DNA from: Methanobacteriota archaeon
GTDB taxonomy: Archaea; Thermoplasmatota; Poseidoniia; Poseidoniales; Poseidoniaceae
Direction: 5' to 3'
Assembly (NCBI GenBank): GCA_002722615.1
Contig: PBMQ01000004.1
Coordinates: 1-39,264 of the forward strand
Length of the DNA: 39,264 nucleotides
Below are positions 19,624 to 28,721 of the stretch, one piece after another (positions within the stretch are counted from its first letter, which is position 1; every line of letters begins with the position of its first letter). Below the pieces are notes generated by a model that had not been told where the DNA came from, ran no database searches, and saw nothing but the letters and a program-made list of their open reading frames with translations. A program made the position numbers and the translations under genes.

Positions 19624-20658
19624 ATGAACCTTACATTACTGATTTTTTACACAGCACTCGCCCTTGGCGTATCGTTTCTTTGTTCAATACTTGAAGCAGT
19701 AGTTCTCTCAATTCCAAACACCCAGGTGGCCGTTTGGCAGAAGGATGGAAACAAACGAGGAGATATCTGGTCGAAACTCAAGGCTGATGATGCAGTTAAA
19801 CCTCTAACAGCGATTCTAACACTCAATACAATTGCTCACACAATGGGGGCAGCCGGAGTAGGTTCAGAGGTTCAGAACCAATTTGGTAACGAATATCTGA
19901 CGATTGCATCCGTTATCCTGACGCTTGCTGTATTGTTCCTATCGGAAATTATACCGAAAACTCTTGGCACCGCTTATTGGAGACAATTATCCTTGATTAC
20001 AGGAGTCTTACTCAACTGGATTACCATGGTACTCTTCTTCATAATTGCACCTATTCAATGGTCGAAGAAAATATTGCCAAGTGCAGATGGACAATTGGTT
20101 ACACGAGATGATCTCGCTGCTCTTGCAGACCTAGGTGAAGAGGAGGGTGCTTTGATGAGAGATGAAGAAACTGTCATCCTCAATCTTCTCAGACTACGAG
20201 AAATATCGATTACAGAAGTTATGACTCCAAGAGTTGTTGTTACTGCATTAAATCAAGATATGACCATTAAGGAAGTCCTAGATGAATACCCTGTATTGCG
20301 CTTTTCTAGGATGCCAGTTTTCGATGAGTCTGTAGACGATATTCAAGGCGTCGTCATTCGTTCCGAACTTCTCGTCGCAGCTAGTCGAGATGAGTGGGAC
20401 AGAAGAATAAAGGAATTTATGAAACCTGTGGAGTTCATTTCCACAACACAAAGTGTTGATACTGCATTGGATCTCTTCTTAGAACGTAGGCAACAGTTTG
20501 CAGTTGTTCAAGATGAATTCGGTGGTACATCGGGCATCCTTACCATGGAAGACGTACTAGAAACGCTACTTGGTGAGGAAATAGTTGATGAACTCGATGA
20601 AGTTGATGATATGCGTGAACTTGCACGTGAACAAGCAAGTTCAGGCGAAGAGGAGTGA
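19624..20658 (+). CDS. CNNM/DUF21 transmembrane protein with CBS domains (HlyC/CorC-like)
   Basis: DUF21 membrane region followed by 'ITEVMTPRVVVTALNQDMTIKEVLDEYPVLRFSRMPV' and 'FAVVQDEFGGTSGILTMEDVLETLLGEEIVDE'. Confidence 0.93.
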   Translation: MNLTLLIFYTALALGVSFLCSILEAVVLSIPNTQVAVWQKDGNKRGDIWSKLKADDAVKPLTAILTLNTIAHTMGAAGVGSEVQNQFGNEYLTIASVILTLAVLFLSEIIPKTLGTAYWRQLSLITGVLLNWITMVLFFIIAPIQWSKKILPSADGQLVTRDDLAALADLGEEEGALMRDEETVILNLLRLREISITEVMTPRVVVTALNQDMTIKEVLDEYPVLRFSRMPVFDESVDDIQGVVIRSELLVAASRDEWDRRIKEFMKPVEFISTTQSVDTALDLFLERRQQFAVVQDEFGGTSGILTMEDVLETLLGEEIVDELDEVDDMRELAREQASSGEEE

Positions 20659-21615
20659 ATTTTCGTCCATCCATTCTTGAATTAATTTATCTCGCGTAGC
20701 ATTTGTTTTTTCATATGCATGATTAAGATCTTCAACAATATGAAATTCAAAATCGGTTGATTCTTGTTCGTGTGTCTTAATCAAAAGATCAGCGTGTTTC
20801 CTTCCTAGGGTCGCATCGTTCATGGCTTGCACAAGAATTGTAGGACAGTTAGGAAGGCCCCACTGTGGTGTCGCAAGCATTGCTATTGATGAAACGGAGT
20901 AGACATCTGGATTCATTGCATTGTAGTACCATAACAATCGCTTCATCATGATGCCGTGCAAAAACTGCGGTATTCGCAAATATTCGCAAGTTCGATTGTT
21001 GATGTATTCGTATGACGCTACAGGAGATTCTAAAATTAAACCATTTGAAAATTTAGATGTGTCGAGAGATGGCCTAAGTGCACGCTGAGCAACAAATCCA
21101 CCTAAACTATGTCCATGTACAATAAATCCATGTTTCAACATTCCATTTTCTTGAAAATAAATGAGGCACTGTTCCAAATCATGAACAACATGCATTGCAG
21201 CCCATTGTTGTACACTCTGATTACCGCCATGTGCTCGCATTTCAAAAAGGATGCAATTATATCCATTTTTCAAAAACAACTCTGCCCTTCCAGTCATATT
21301 AGACGCTCTCGAGTTCCACCCATGAATCAGGATCGCTAGGGGTTTATCGGAGTCAATGTCACTAGAAAGCCAACGAACAGGGTATCCTTTTACTCTGAGT
21401 TGATTCCAAGTCCATCCTTCAGGCAAATTATCTTCATTACGATTCTTTGGCAATAATAGCATTAATCCTAGAGTTATTGATAGCCAAAGATCAATGATAA
21501 TGATAGGAGACAACAGTAAGGCGATGTTAGTAAGTTCTGATAAGACCAAAAAAATTACAATAATCAACCACACCATAAAGTGCAAATGAAAAGCGATAAA
21601 ACGACGGGAATACAT
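20641..21615 (-). CDS. Membrane-anchored alpha/beta hydrolase
   Basis: Hydrophobic N-terminus; 'LAILIHGWNSRASN' oxyanion region; nucleophile elbow 'GHSLGG'. Confidence 0.88.
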   Translation of the reverse strand: MYSRRFIAFHLHFMVWLIIVIFLVLSELTNIALLLSPIIIIDLWLSITLGLMLLLPKNRNEDNLPEGWTWNQLRVKGYPVRWLSSDIDSDKPLAILIHGWNSRASNMTGRAELFLKNGYNCILFEMRAHGGNQSVQQWAAMHVVHDLEQCLIYFQENGMLKHGFIVHGHSLGGFVAQRALRPSLDTSKFSNGLILESPVASYEYINNRTCEYLRIPQFLHGIMMKRLLWYYNAMNPDVYSVSSIAMLATPQWGLPNCPTILVQAMNDATLGRKHADLLIKTHEQESTDFEFHIVEDLNHAYEKTNATRDKLIQEWMDENSLLFA

Positions 21616-21629
21616 GGGTGTATGTATCC

Positions 21630-22475
21630 TCAGTTTTCAGGGGCTTCGTCGGTTTCTGTGGAGTCCTTATCAGATTCATTCTCTGATAATTTCTCTTCCT
21701 TCGTTTTTGCACGTTCTTCAACACGCTTTGCGTACTTTTCACCGAATTGGCTCATACTCTCTAGTCGTGCTCTGAAACCAGAGGTTGCTTTTTCTTCTGG
21801 TACAAATCGTACAAGATAGGATGCAAACAATAAGTCAAACAATCCCTGATTCAAATCACTGTTACGTGTAAACTGCCAATTGACAATCCACACGATCATG
21901 AAAATTGCTCCCAATGAGACCATAACAATGGGCGTTGTCCCACCATTGGATAATTGACCAACCTGGGTGAATACTAGAACAAATCCAACCAACGATAGCA
22001 GCCCTAAGTTGTTGACTGATAGGCTGTGAAGGAAATTTGGTTTTGAACCATCCCCACGGATGTATCGAGTAGACGAGGTATATTGGCCAAGATTTCGGCC
22101 AGTGTTAAATGGGAGGAAGATAGCGTTAAACATCCAAGCGATTATTGCTATGATGAATAAAATCGTTGTTTCGAGACCACCACTGCTGCCGCCTGTAAAT
22201 GCGGACATGAATAATGCTGCAATGAGAATTGCAAAATTAGCAACAAAATTAACCCACCAGCAGATCACTCGACTTAATTTCGGTGCAATCTCAAATTCTG
22301 ATGAGAGGCCTACTGGACGAGATTTCTTGACCTTCTCCTTCTTGGGCTTCTTTTCCTTCTTTTCCTTCTTTTCCTTTTTAGGAGCAGGTGTTGATTTGAC
22401 GGGTTTCGCAACAGCAACGGATTTGGCCTTTTTGTTATCTTTTTCAGTTGATTCAACTTTATCGAGTAATCCCAT
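21630..22475 (-). CDS. RDD family membrane protein with Lys/Glu-rich N-terminus
   Basis: Several TM helices with 'FNAIFLPFNTGRNLGQYTSSTRYIRGDG' RDD-like segment; repeated KEK motifs at the N-terminus. Confidence 0.7.
   Translation of the reverse strand: MGLLDKVESTEKDNKKAKSVAVAKPVKSTPAPKKEKKEKKEKKPKKEKVKKSRPVGLSSEFEIAPKLSRVICWWVNFVANFAILIAALFMSAFTGGSSGGLETTILFIIAIIAWMFNAIFLPFNTGRNLGQYTSSTRYIRGDGSKPNFLHSLSVNNLGLLSLVGFVLVFTQVGQLSNGGTTPIVMVSLGAIFMIVWIVNWQFTRNSDLNQGLFDLLFASYLVRFVPEEKATSGFRARLESMSQFGEKYAKRVEERAKTKEEKLSENESDKDSTETDEAPEN
22351..22377. repeat. Short tandem repeat, three 9-nt units (TTTTCCTTC, last unit degenerate)
   Basis: TTTTCCTTC TTTTCCTTC TTTTCCTTT read directly; encodes the KEK/EKK tract of the RDD protein. 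Confidence 0.9.
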
Positions 22476-22488
22476 TTTCTCGCCTCAT

Positions 22489-23535
22489 TCATGTGTACAT
22501 TTCTGAAATTTGTTTGTAGATCTCAAATTCACCGGATCCAACAAACTTCGTGATAGAACTGTCGGGCATGTTGCCAAGCTGTTCATCGATAATCTTGAAA
22601 AATTCACCACGTCGCTCATCATCAATAGCAGATGGATCGGCTCCAACTTCCTTGAACAGTTCAAATCCTTCCGATGCGAGGAAAGATTCTATTGCATCCT
22701 CCGGTAATTCATCGCCTAGCAGGTCGTTCACAATGGTGAAGAATTGTGTAAACAGTGCATCGGCCTCATTATCATCATGATGAGATTCTTCCGGTTCCTC
22801 TGAATCTAGGTCCGAATCAGTCGATACTGGAGCTTCCGTTACTGGATTCGATTGACTCATCAACGAACGGCGTTCTGCCATGAGCCGTTCCAATTCAGGC
22901 ACTAAAATACGAAGAGCTTCTTTGTCACCAGCTGATTTAGCAGATTTGTATTGAGGTTTGAGTTCACGTAGTAGGTTTTCGACCTCTGTAAGTCGATCTG
23001 TTTCTTCTTCATCAAGAAGTTCGACCACAGGCGCATTTCTTGCTTCATTGAGAGCTTCTTCTCGTTCCTTCTTTCTTAAAACGATAATGTCCCGGTCGAG
23101 AGAATGGCCAAATCGATCGGAATATCGATCAAGTAAAGATCCTGTTTCTCCTGAACCAAGTCTGTCGATTGCCCCATAGATTTGTGGCAATGGTTTAGCA
23201 GATCGTTTTGCCCATAATTCTCCATATTCATCTGAAGGATCCTCGGGTTGTGGTTCTTGTTGTCCTGCAACCTGTGAGATTACAGGTGCCGCAGGTAACG
23301 GAAGGGGCGCTGGCGTTGGTGCTGCTGGCAATTCGGGAAGTGGTTGAGGTTCTGGTGCTGGTGTAGGTACAGGTGCCGCAGGCAAAGGCGGTAATGGTGC
23401 ACCTGGCAAAGGTGGCAAACCTGGCAGCGGAGGGAGCGGGGAAGGGTTAGTTTCAGTTGATTTATTCTTTTTTCGACGTCGCATACCTTCACCTCTAATT
23501 TGACTGGAGGCCATACTACCCTTGAACCTTACCAC
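22489..23535 (-). CDS. Uncharacterised protein: Pro-rich N-terminus, central coiled coil, C-terminal duplicated helical module
   Basis: LPPLPGLPPLPGAPLPPLP tract; helical/charged middle; two similar C-terminal segments (FFTIVNDLLGDELPEDAIESFLASEGFELFKEV / FFKIIDEQLGNMPDSSITKFVGSGEFEIYKQI). Start may be internal. Confidence 0.75.
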   Translation of the reverse strand: MVRFKGSMASSQIRGEGMRRRKKNKSTETNPSPLPPLPGLPPLPGAPLPPLPAAPVPTPAPEPQPLPELPAAPTPAPLPLPAAPVISQVAGQQEPQPEDPSDEYGELWAKRSAKPLPQIYGAIDRLGSGETGSLLDRYSDRFGHSLDRDIIVLRKKEREEALNEARNAPVVELLDEEETDRLTEVENLLRELKPQYKSAKSAGDKEALRILVPELERLMAERRSLMSQSNPVTEAPVSTDSDLDSEEPEESHHDDNEADALFTQFFTIVNDLLGDELPEDAIESFLASEGFELFKEVGADPSAIDDERRGEFFKIIDEQLGNMPDSSITKFVGSGEFEIYKQISEMYT

Positions 23536-23574
23536 AATCAGGACTGAAAATGAGAGATATCACATTCATGATAA

Positions 23575-24774
23575 TCACACCATCTTAGCCCATCCTTTTA
23601 GATTCAAAAATGTGGCTGCAGATTCAGAAACGTGTAGCCGATCGCCTGCAGAAACATCGTGATGATCTTGACCAAATCGAAGAATTGCATCATCGACTAC
23701 AATTTCTACATCTACTGATTTATCTGTTCCAAATACAAATGCCTCATTCAATGCATCAAAAGGATTCGAACCATCAGCATCCAAACGATGCAATGGAAAC
23801 TCTGTCACTCGCATTCCAGTCTTTCCATGAAGTGAGGTAGGCCAACGAATTTGACGACGCACATCGATTGTCACAACTTCATCGGTTTCTCCCGCAGCAC
23901 CTAATACAATTGATGCATCAGACTTCACCATGTCTAGGAATAGCCCCTGATTTGCACCTAAACGCGAAATTTGGCCATTGGCCACTGATTCCCGTCGTTC
24001 TTCATGAAGGAACATATCTGCAAGTTTTTGAATGCTAACTGGGCCTTTTCCTGGTTTTCCTTCACGTTGAAGGTTTTCTTTAAGCCCAAGGTGAAGTTCT
24101 TTCATTATTGCTGCCGAATTGTCATTTCTTTCTGCAATCTGAACAAGTTTATCGATTAATGTAGGAATCTGTGTACGGATTCGTTTGGTCCACCCATTAG
24201 CACGAACATCATTGAAACGAGTTAATCCACCCTGCACGTCAACACCTTCACCGCGTATGTGAGAGACTAACTCCCTTCGAGCTTCCGAATCCAAATGGAA
24301 CAAGGATGGATCGCGATAGTGGAGGTGAAATCCTCTGTGCCCAGAAAAAGTTACTTGAAGAAAATCCTCTTTGAACCCAAATTCGGGTGATAGGAAGTCA
24401 TGCCACAAGGAATGTGCCTGGTCACGAATAACATCCAACATGGCAGGAAAGTCACGGTCTGTAACGCCAGGCAAATGGTCTCCATCGAGATCAAAAATGA
24501 GGTCAGCGCCTTGCCATAACTTTTCGTCCATTTTCATTTCGTAGGGCTTTTGCCAATAAGCAGTGGAATAGAAGCATGAATGCATGGCTCGTTCAGAAAG
24601 AAAATGCCTTAATTCTTGCTCATTCCTGAAGGATTTGTGTCGAAGTGGAGGAGATCCTCCAAATGGAATAAACATCCATTCTCGTTTTGGCATACGCGGA
24701 GGTCGCCAAAAGGTAGAATTGCGGTAATATTGACCAAAGCGATGTGCAAACCGTGCCCAACCCGCTGAAGCCAT
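23575..24774 (-). CDS. priS: DNA primase small subunit (archaeal/eukaryotic PriS)
   Basis: 'MPKREWMFIPFGG', 'LIFDLDGDHLPGV' catalytic acidic motif, 'QVTFSGHRGFHLHYRD' primase motif. Confidence 0.95.
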   Translation of the reverse strand: MASAGWARFAHRFGQYYRNSTFWRPPRMPKREWMFIPFGGSPPLRHKSFRNEQELRHFLSERAMHSCFYSTAYWQKPYEMKMDEKLWQGADLIFDLDGDHLPGVTDRDFPAMLDVIRDQAHSLWHDFLSPEFGFKEDFLQVTFSGHRGFHLHYRDPSLFHLDSEARRELVSHIRGEGVDVQGGLTRFNDVRANGWTKRIRTQIPTLIDKLVQIAERNDNSAAIMKELHLGLKENLQREGKPGKGPVSIQKLADMFLHEERRESVANGQISRLGANQGLFLDMVKSDASIVLGAAGETDEVVTIDVRRQIRWPTSLHGKTGMRVTEFPLHRLDADGSNPFDALNEAFVFGTDKSVDVEIVVDDAILRFGQDHHDVSAGDRLHVSESAATFLNLKGWAKMV

Positions 24775-24810
24775 GTTAGGTCCAGAAATTGACAGTTCTT
24801 GAACGCGACC

Positions 24811-25020
24811 CTATGCGTTCTTCATGTAGAATTTCTCTTCTGTTTCTCCGACAACGGTAACAGTATCGGCACCAGTGATTGCGACATAATGATCCCAACA
24901 GAAATAGTGTTGATTGTGGACCATTGCAGATCCAAACGTTAGTCGAATACCACAATCATGACAGCGAGGACCAATCTCCCCATTGGGTGCTTGTGCAAGT
25001 TGAACGTGTTCGTGTGGCAT
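24811..25020 (-). CDS. Small CxxC/CxxH zinc-binding protein (69 aa)
   Basis: 'CHDCGIRLTFGSAMVHNQHYFCWDHY': C-x2-C ... C-x2-H spacing. Confidence 0.65.
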   Translation of the reverse strand: MPHEHVQLAQAPNGEIGPRCHDCGIRLTFGSAMVHNQHYFCWDHYVAITGADTVTVVGETEEKFYMKNA

Positions 25021-25071
25021 TATCTCACCTGATTGTTGCTAAAGGTCTCGGTTCTAAAAGGTCGTGATAGT

Positions 25072-25557
25072 TTATGTTGATTCAGGGACATTACTGTTTT
25101 GAACCCAATCCAGCAAGTCAAGTGCTACTTCACAAGATTCGCTTACTTCTATGTGCTTATCGGTAAGGAATTGTTTTAGGGTTGGAATGGCTTGGTGGTT
25201 GCCAATTGCTCCTAGTGCTTCTGCAGCTTCGTGCCGAACCATAACATGTTCCTTGTCATCAGATAGAATTCTGATCAATGTTGGCAATGCTTCATCCATT
25301 TGCATCTGGCCAAGAACATAGGCGAGTTCATGCCGTAACAGAGCACTCTTGGAGTTGAAGGCTTCACAAAGAATCAGACAAGATTCAGGTGAACGAATAT
25401 TTCGCAGTTTGAAAACGGAGCGCATCCTTTGAAACATTTTTTGATCTTCATCGAGAAGAATAGTTCTCAATTCCTTCAATTGAACGGTGGTTGAAGGGGG
25501 TGCTGGGTCGACTGAACCATATTCACTGGTTGCCGGCCTTTGTTGCATCGTAATCAT
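25072..25557 (-). CDS. HEAT-repeat protein resembling one half of deoxyhypusine hydroxylase (DOHH)
   Basis: 'SVDPAPP...LLDEDQKMFQRMRSVFKLRNIRSPESCLILCEAFNSKSALLRHELAYVLGQMQ...VMVRHEAAEALGAIG...VSESCEVALDLLDW'; HE motifs at residues 76-77 and 109-110. ATGA overlap with mqnD. Confidence 0.8.
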   Translation of the reverse strand: MITMQQRPATSEYGSVDPAPPSTTVQLKELRTILLDEDQKMFQRMRSVFKLRNIRSPESCLILCEAFNSKSALLRHELAYVLGQMQMDEALPTLIRILSDDKEHVMVRHEAAEALGAIGNHQAIPTLKQFLTDKHIEVSESCEVALDLLDWVQNSNVPEST

Positions 25558-26477
25558 TCCTTTGAACCGATAAAAGAGAGTCCATCTACATCGAATTCGG
25601 CACTAATCATTCCGATTTCTTGACCTTCTCTCAAAAATTGTCGAATCGATGAACGTCCTTCTGGTTTGTAATCGATTGTCCTATCATTGACGTACATTGT
25701 GACAAATTTTTGATTGGTCTCATCATCAATTCCTCTCCCCCAAGCCTTGGCAAACTCCAATGCCTCTTCGGGATGTTGAATGGAATGCTCGATACTCATC
25801 TTGGTATACATGGTAATGTCTTCCATTATGCTCTGCCCTAAATCTCTACGAACGACATTGCCCCCCAGTGGCATTGGCCAACCATCGGTTCGTTCATTCC
25901 ACCAAACACCGAGGTCGATAAGGACGTTAAGATCATGCTCGACATACGTGAGCTGTCCTTCGTGAATGATGAGGCCACATGCGTAAGTATCGTCAAGGAT
26001 TCGTGGAATGATTTCATCAAATGGGACCACTTCAAAATTGACATCACCCCAAGCCAGTCGAAGACCGAGATAGGCCGAAGTCTTGATACCAGGAATTGCA
26101 ATAACAGATTCTTTGGCTTGTTCCATTGACAAGCCTTGTTTTGCCACAATCATTGGGCCGTAACCCTCACCCATCGATGCGCCGCAATTCATCAAAGCAT
26201 AATGTTCTGCAATGTCAGGGTATGCATGGATGGAGACCGCTGAGACTTCCAACTCTTGATTCATCGCCCGATGATTTAACGTTTCAATGTCTTGTAATTC
26301 ATGCACGAAATTATAACCCGGCGTGGGAAATGCATTTGTCGTCATGGCATGAAACATAAATGCATCATCTGGGTCCGGGGAGTGTCCAATTCTGACGATT
26401 AAATTGCCATCATCATCACACGGTAGTTTCGACATGTTACTTCCAAAGTCACTCCCTTCAAGAACCAACCGCTCCAA
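25554..26477 (-). CDS. mqnD: 1,4-dihydroxy-6-naphthoate synthase-like (futalosine pathway)
   Basis: 'RIGHSPDPDDAFMFHAM', 'EVSAVSIHAYPDIAEHYALMNCGASMGEGYGPMIVAK', 'ACGLIIHEGQLTY' typical of MqnD. Confidence 0.9.
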   Translation of the reverse strand: MERLVLEGSDFGSNMSKLPCDDDGNLIVRIGHSPDPDDAFMFHAMTTNAFPTPGYNFVHELQDIETLNHRAMNQELEVSAVSIHAYPDIAEHYALMNCGASMGEGYGPMIVAKQGLSMEQAKESVIAIPGIKTSAYLGLRLAWGDVNFEVVPFDEIIPRILDDTYACGLIIHEGQLTYVEHDLNVLIDLGVWWNERTDGWPMPLGGNVVRRDLGQSIMEDITMYTKMSIEHSIQHPEEALEFAKAWGRGIDDETNQKFVTMYVNDRTIDYKPEGRSSIRQFLREGQEIGMISAEFDVDGLSFIGSKE

Positions 26478-26492
26478 TTGTTAGACAACCGG

Positions 26493-26516
26493 ATAAACAA
26501 ATTACGGATTGTTTAT
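26493..26516. repeat. Inverted repeat ATAAACAA-N8-TTGTTTAT in the mqnD/beta-propeller divergent intergenic region
   Basis: 8-bp perfect arms read directly. Confidence 0.85.
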
Positions 26517-26540
26517 GTAATTGATAACATAGTTCACGAC

Positions 26541-28706
26541 ATGGAAAACAGTACCCGGCAGGTGGTCCGCCTGTTGTTGGTGTGTTTCATGATTACAGTT
26601 GTTGGTTCCGCAGGTGCTGCGCCCACAACAGAACTCTTCTTCAAAGAAGCATTAATGGTCGAAAATGCTGAGAGTGGCCATAGAACTATTGAGGTTGATT
26701 CATCATTGAATATTTTTGCATCATTCGGTTCGAATTTGTATAAAATTGACTCTGATGGAAACGTTCTCCAAGAACGAATATTTGATACTGAAATTTTAGC
26801 AACTTCTCTATCAGTCGATGAATCTAAGTTGGCGTTGACAATTCGATCTACGGCGTCGAACAGTGATACACTTCATGTCGTCTCATCCTCGGATCTTTCA
26901 ACACTGATCTCCGGAGATGAAACTGAATCCAATGCGCACATCCTTATGTGGTCACCAAATGGAGCCAACATTTACGCGAATTCTCCTGAAACAGGAGTTA
27001 TCCAGCTCAATCGAGACACGCTCGAAAAAGAAGCATCCTACATAGGCAATCATACGGGCCCGATGGCATGCTTTGATGTTTCAGAATACAGTGGCAATGT
27101 CCTTACTGCAGACCAGAACGGGTTGATTCAATTATGGGATAATGATGGTGAGGTTCTATATCAAGAGATTCAATTGCAATCAACAATCAATGCTTGTTCA
27201 ATAGGATCTGGTGATGATTATTTTTCAATTGCCACACCCGACAATGGAATCAGAAAATGGACATTTTCTGGTTCAGAATTAAAATCAATAGACATTGACA
27301 ATGTTTTACGTTTTGAAATAAATGATGATTTGAATCTGATTTACGCTCACAAGATTTCACCGCAACAACATATTCTCGCATATGATATTTTCAATGAAAA
27401 CACCATTGGACAAATTACCATGTTCCATGAAATGACGGATTATGTAATCATGAAAAATGAATTTGGAGAACTTGCCAATCTGTTTACAAATTCAAATGTG
27501 GACCATATTGTATCGTATGCGACAGAAATTGAAAAGCTAGGGTTCGGAGAATCTGGAACAGATACTGATGGAGACGGTGTGCCAAATACTTTAGATTCTG
27601 ATGACGATGGAGACGGAATTGAAGATAACTGGGATCTTAACTGTGTTGATGTTGGAATATCTTGCGATATCTTGCCGGATGAAAATTATATTCGCGGCAT
27701 TGATCTTGTCGTGAATTCGACTCACCTTACTGTAACACAATCATTCACACTCAACAAGCAACACTCCGCAAATATCCGAGACCTTTCTCGTTACTCCCTC
27801 GATAAAGACATAAAACTCTCCCAAGATGAAACACAATTGTTTGCAGGATCAATTTGCCTTAACATGGATCAAGAAGCCATAGGGACATCTATTGCCTCGT
27901 TCATTACAATACAAAATACATCGATTACAATGGAGGGATTTGATTGTATAGTGACTGAAGGCATGGTTCTCATGCCTGCAAACGATAGGATATCGCACAT
28001 TCGATATTCAATCCAATTGACTTATCGATTTGATACGCCTCAAGAACTTGATAATTTGAATATTCAAATCGACAATCATCGGATGCCGGCAAATGGTAGT
28101 ATATCAGAACTGAGTGAACAACATCCTATAATTGTCACAGTTAGTGGTGAAGGAATCAATTCAGATCAATATGTCCCATGGCACGTTCAAGAGGAAGATG
28201 TTCAATTTTCCCTCACTCTCGTTGAAATTAATGAAAAAAATTCCGATCCTACCACATTACTTTCTTCCCCATTGGTTCTTGGAGCTCTCCTGATTGGAGT
28301 TGTTGCATTTGTTCTTGTTGGAATATTTGTGTTTCGCAAGCAATCGAGTCAGAATTCATATGATATCACGCTTGATGAAGATGAATACGATGAGGATGAA
28401 GAATATATTGAGGATTCATTCTTCCATGAACTTGAACAGTTTGAAGAACCACAACAATTGGAACGGCCTGTGAGGAAGAAAGTAGCATCCAAACGCACAC
28501 CAGTGAGTGAACGAACTGTCAATGATGCTGAAAAAATCCTACAGGAGTCCTCCGAAGAAGTTATTCGTAAACGTAAAGCAAAACATGCAACAAAAGAACC
28601 TGTTCGTACAAAGCGCCGGAAACTAAGTGATTCTCAGCCATCATCATCTGAACCACGGAAGCGCAGGGTCGTAAAGAAATCAGAGCGCGAAGAAGATTTT
28701 AGTTGA
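26541..28706 (+). CDS. Secreted/membrane beta-propeller-like protein with TSP3-type Asp-rich repeat, C-terminal TM helix and basic tail
   Basis: Signal-peptide-like N-terminus from ATG 26541 (ORF track starts at TTG 26478); WD40-like blades (IQLWDNDGE, IRKWTFSGS); 'DTDGDGVPNTLDSDDDGDGIEDNWD'; TM 'LVLGALLIGVVAFVLVGIFVF'; K/R-rich tail. Confidence 0.8.
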   Translation: MENSTRQVVRLLLVCFMITVVGSAGAAPTTELFFKEALMVENAESGHRTIEVDSSLNIFASFGSNLYKIDSDGNVLQERIFDTEILATSLSVDESKLALTIRSTASNSDTLHVVSSSDLSTLISGDETESNAHILMWSPNGANIYANSPETGVIQLNRDTLEKEASYIGNHTGPMACFDVSEYSGNVLTADQNGLIQLWDNDGEVLYQEIQLQSTINACSIGSGDDYFSIATPDNGIRKWTFSGSELKSIDIDNVLRFEINDDLNLIYAHKISPQQHILAYDIFNENTIGQITMFHEMTDYVIMKNEFGELANLFTNSNVDHIVSYATEIEKLGFGESGTDTDGDGVPNTLDSDDDGDGIEDNWDLNCVDVGISCDILPDENYIRGIDLVVNSTHLTVTQSFTLNKQHSANIRDLSRYSLDKDIKLSQDETQLFAGSICLNMDQEAIGTSIASFITIQNTSITMEGFDCIVTEGMVLMPANDRISHIRYSIQLTYRFDTPQELDNLNIQIDNHRMPANGSISELSEQHPIIVTVSGEGINSDQYVPWHVQEEDVQFSLTLVEINEKNSDPTTLLSSPLVLGALLIGVVAFVLVGIFVFRKQSSQNSYDITLDEDEYDEDEEYIEDSFFHELEQFEEPQQLERPVRKKVASKRTPVSERTVNDAEKILQESSEEVIRKRKAKHATKEPVRTKRRKLSDSQPSSSEPRKRRVVKKSEREEDFS

Positions 28707-28721
28707 CTGTATATGCGAGAT

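Noticed and set aside
22060-22506. 148-aa plus-strand ORF
   Set aside because: Antisense to the RDD protein; Phe/Ser-rich translation reflects the complement of Lys/Glu codons.
26478-26540. N-terminal extension of the beta-propeller ORF from TTG
   Set aside because: A signal peptide begins naturally at ATG 26541, and the extension abuts the divergent mqnD start and overlaps a palindrome.
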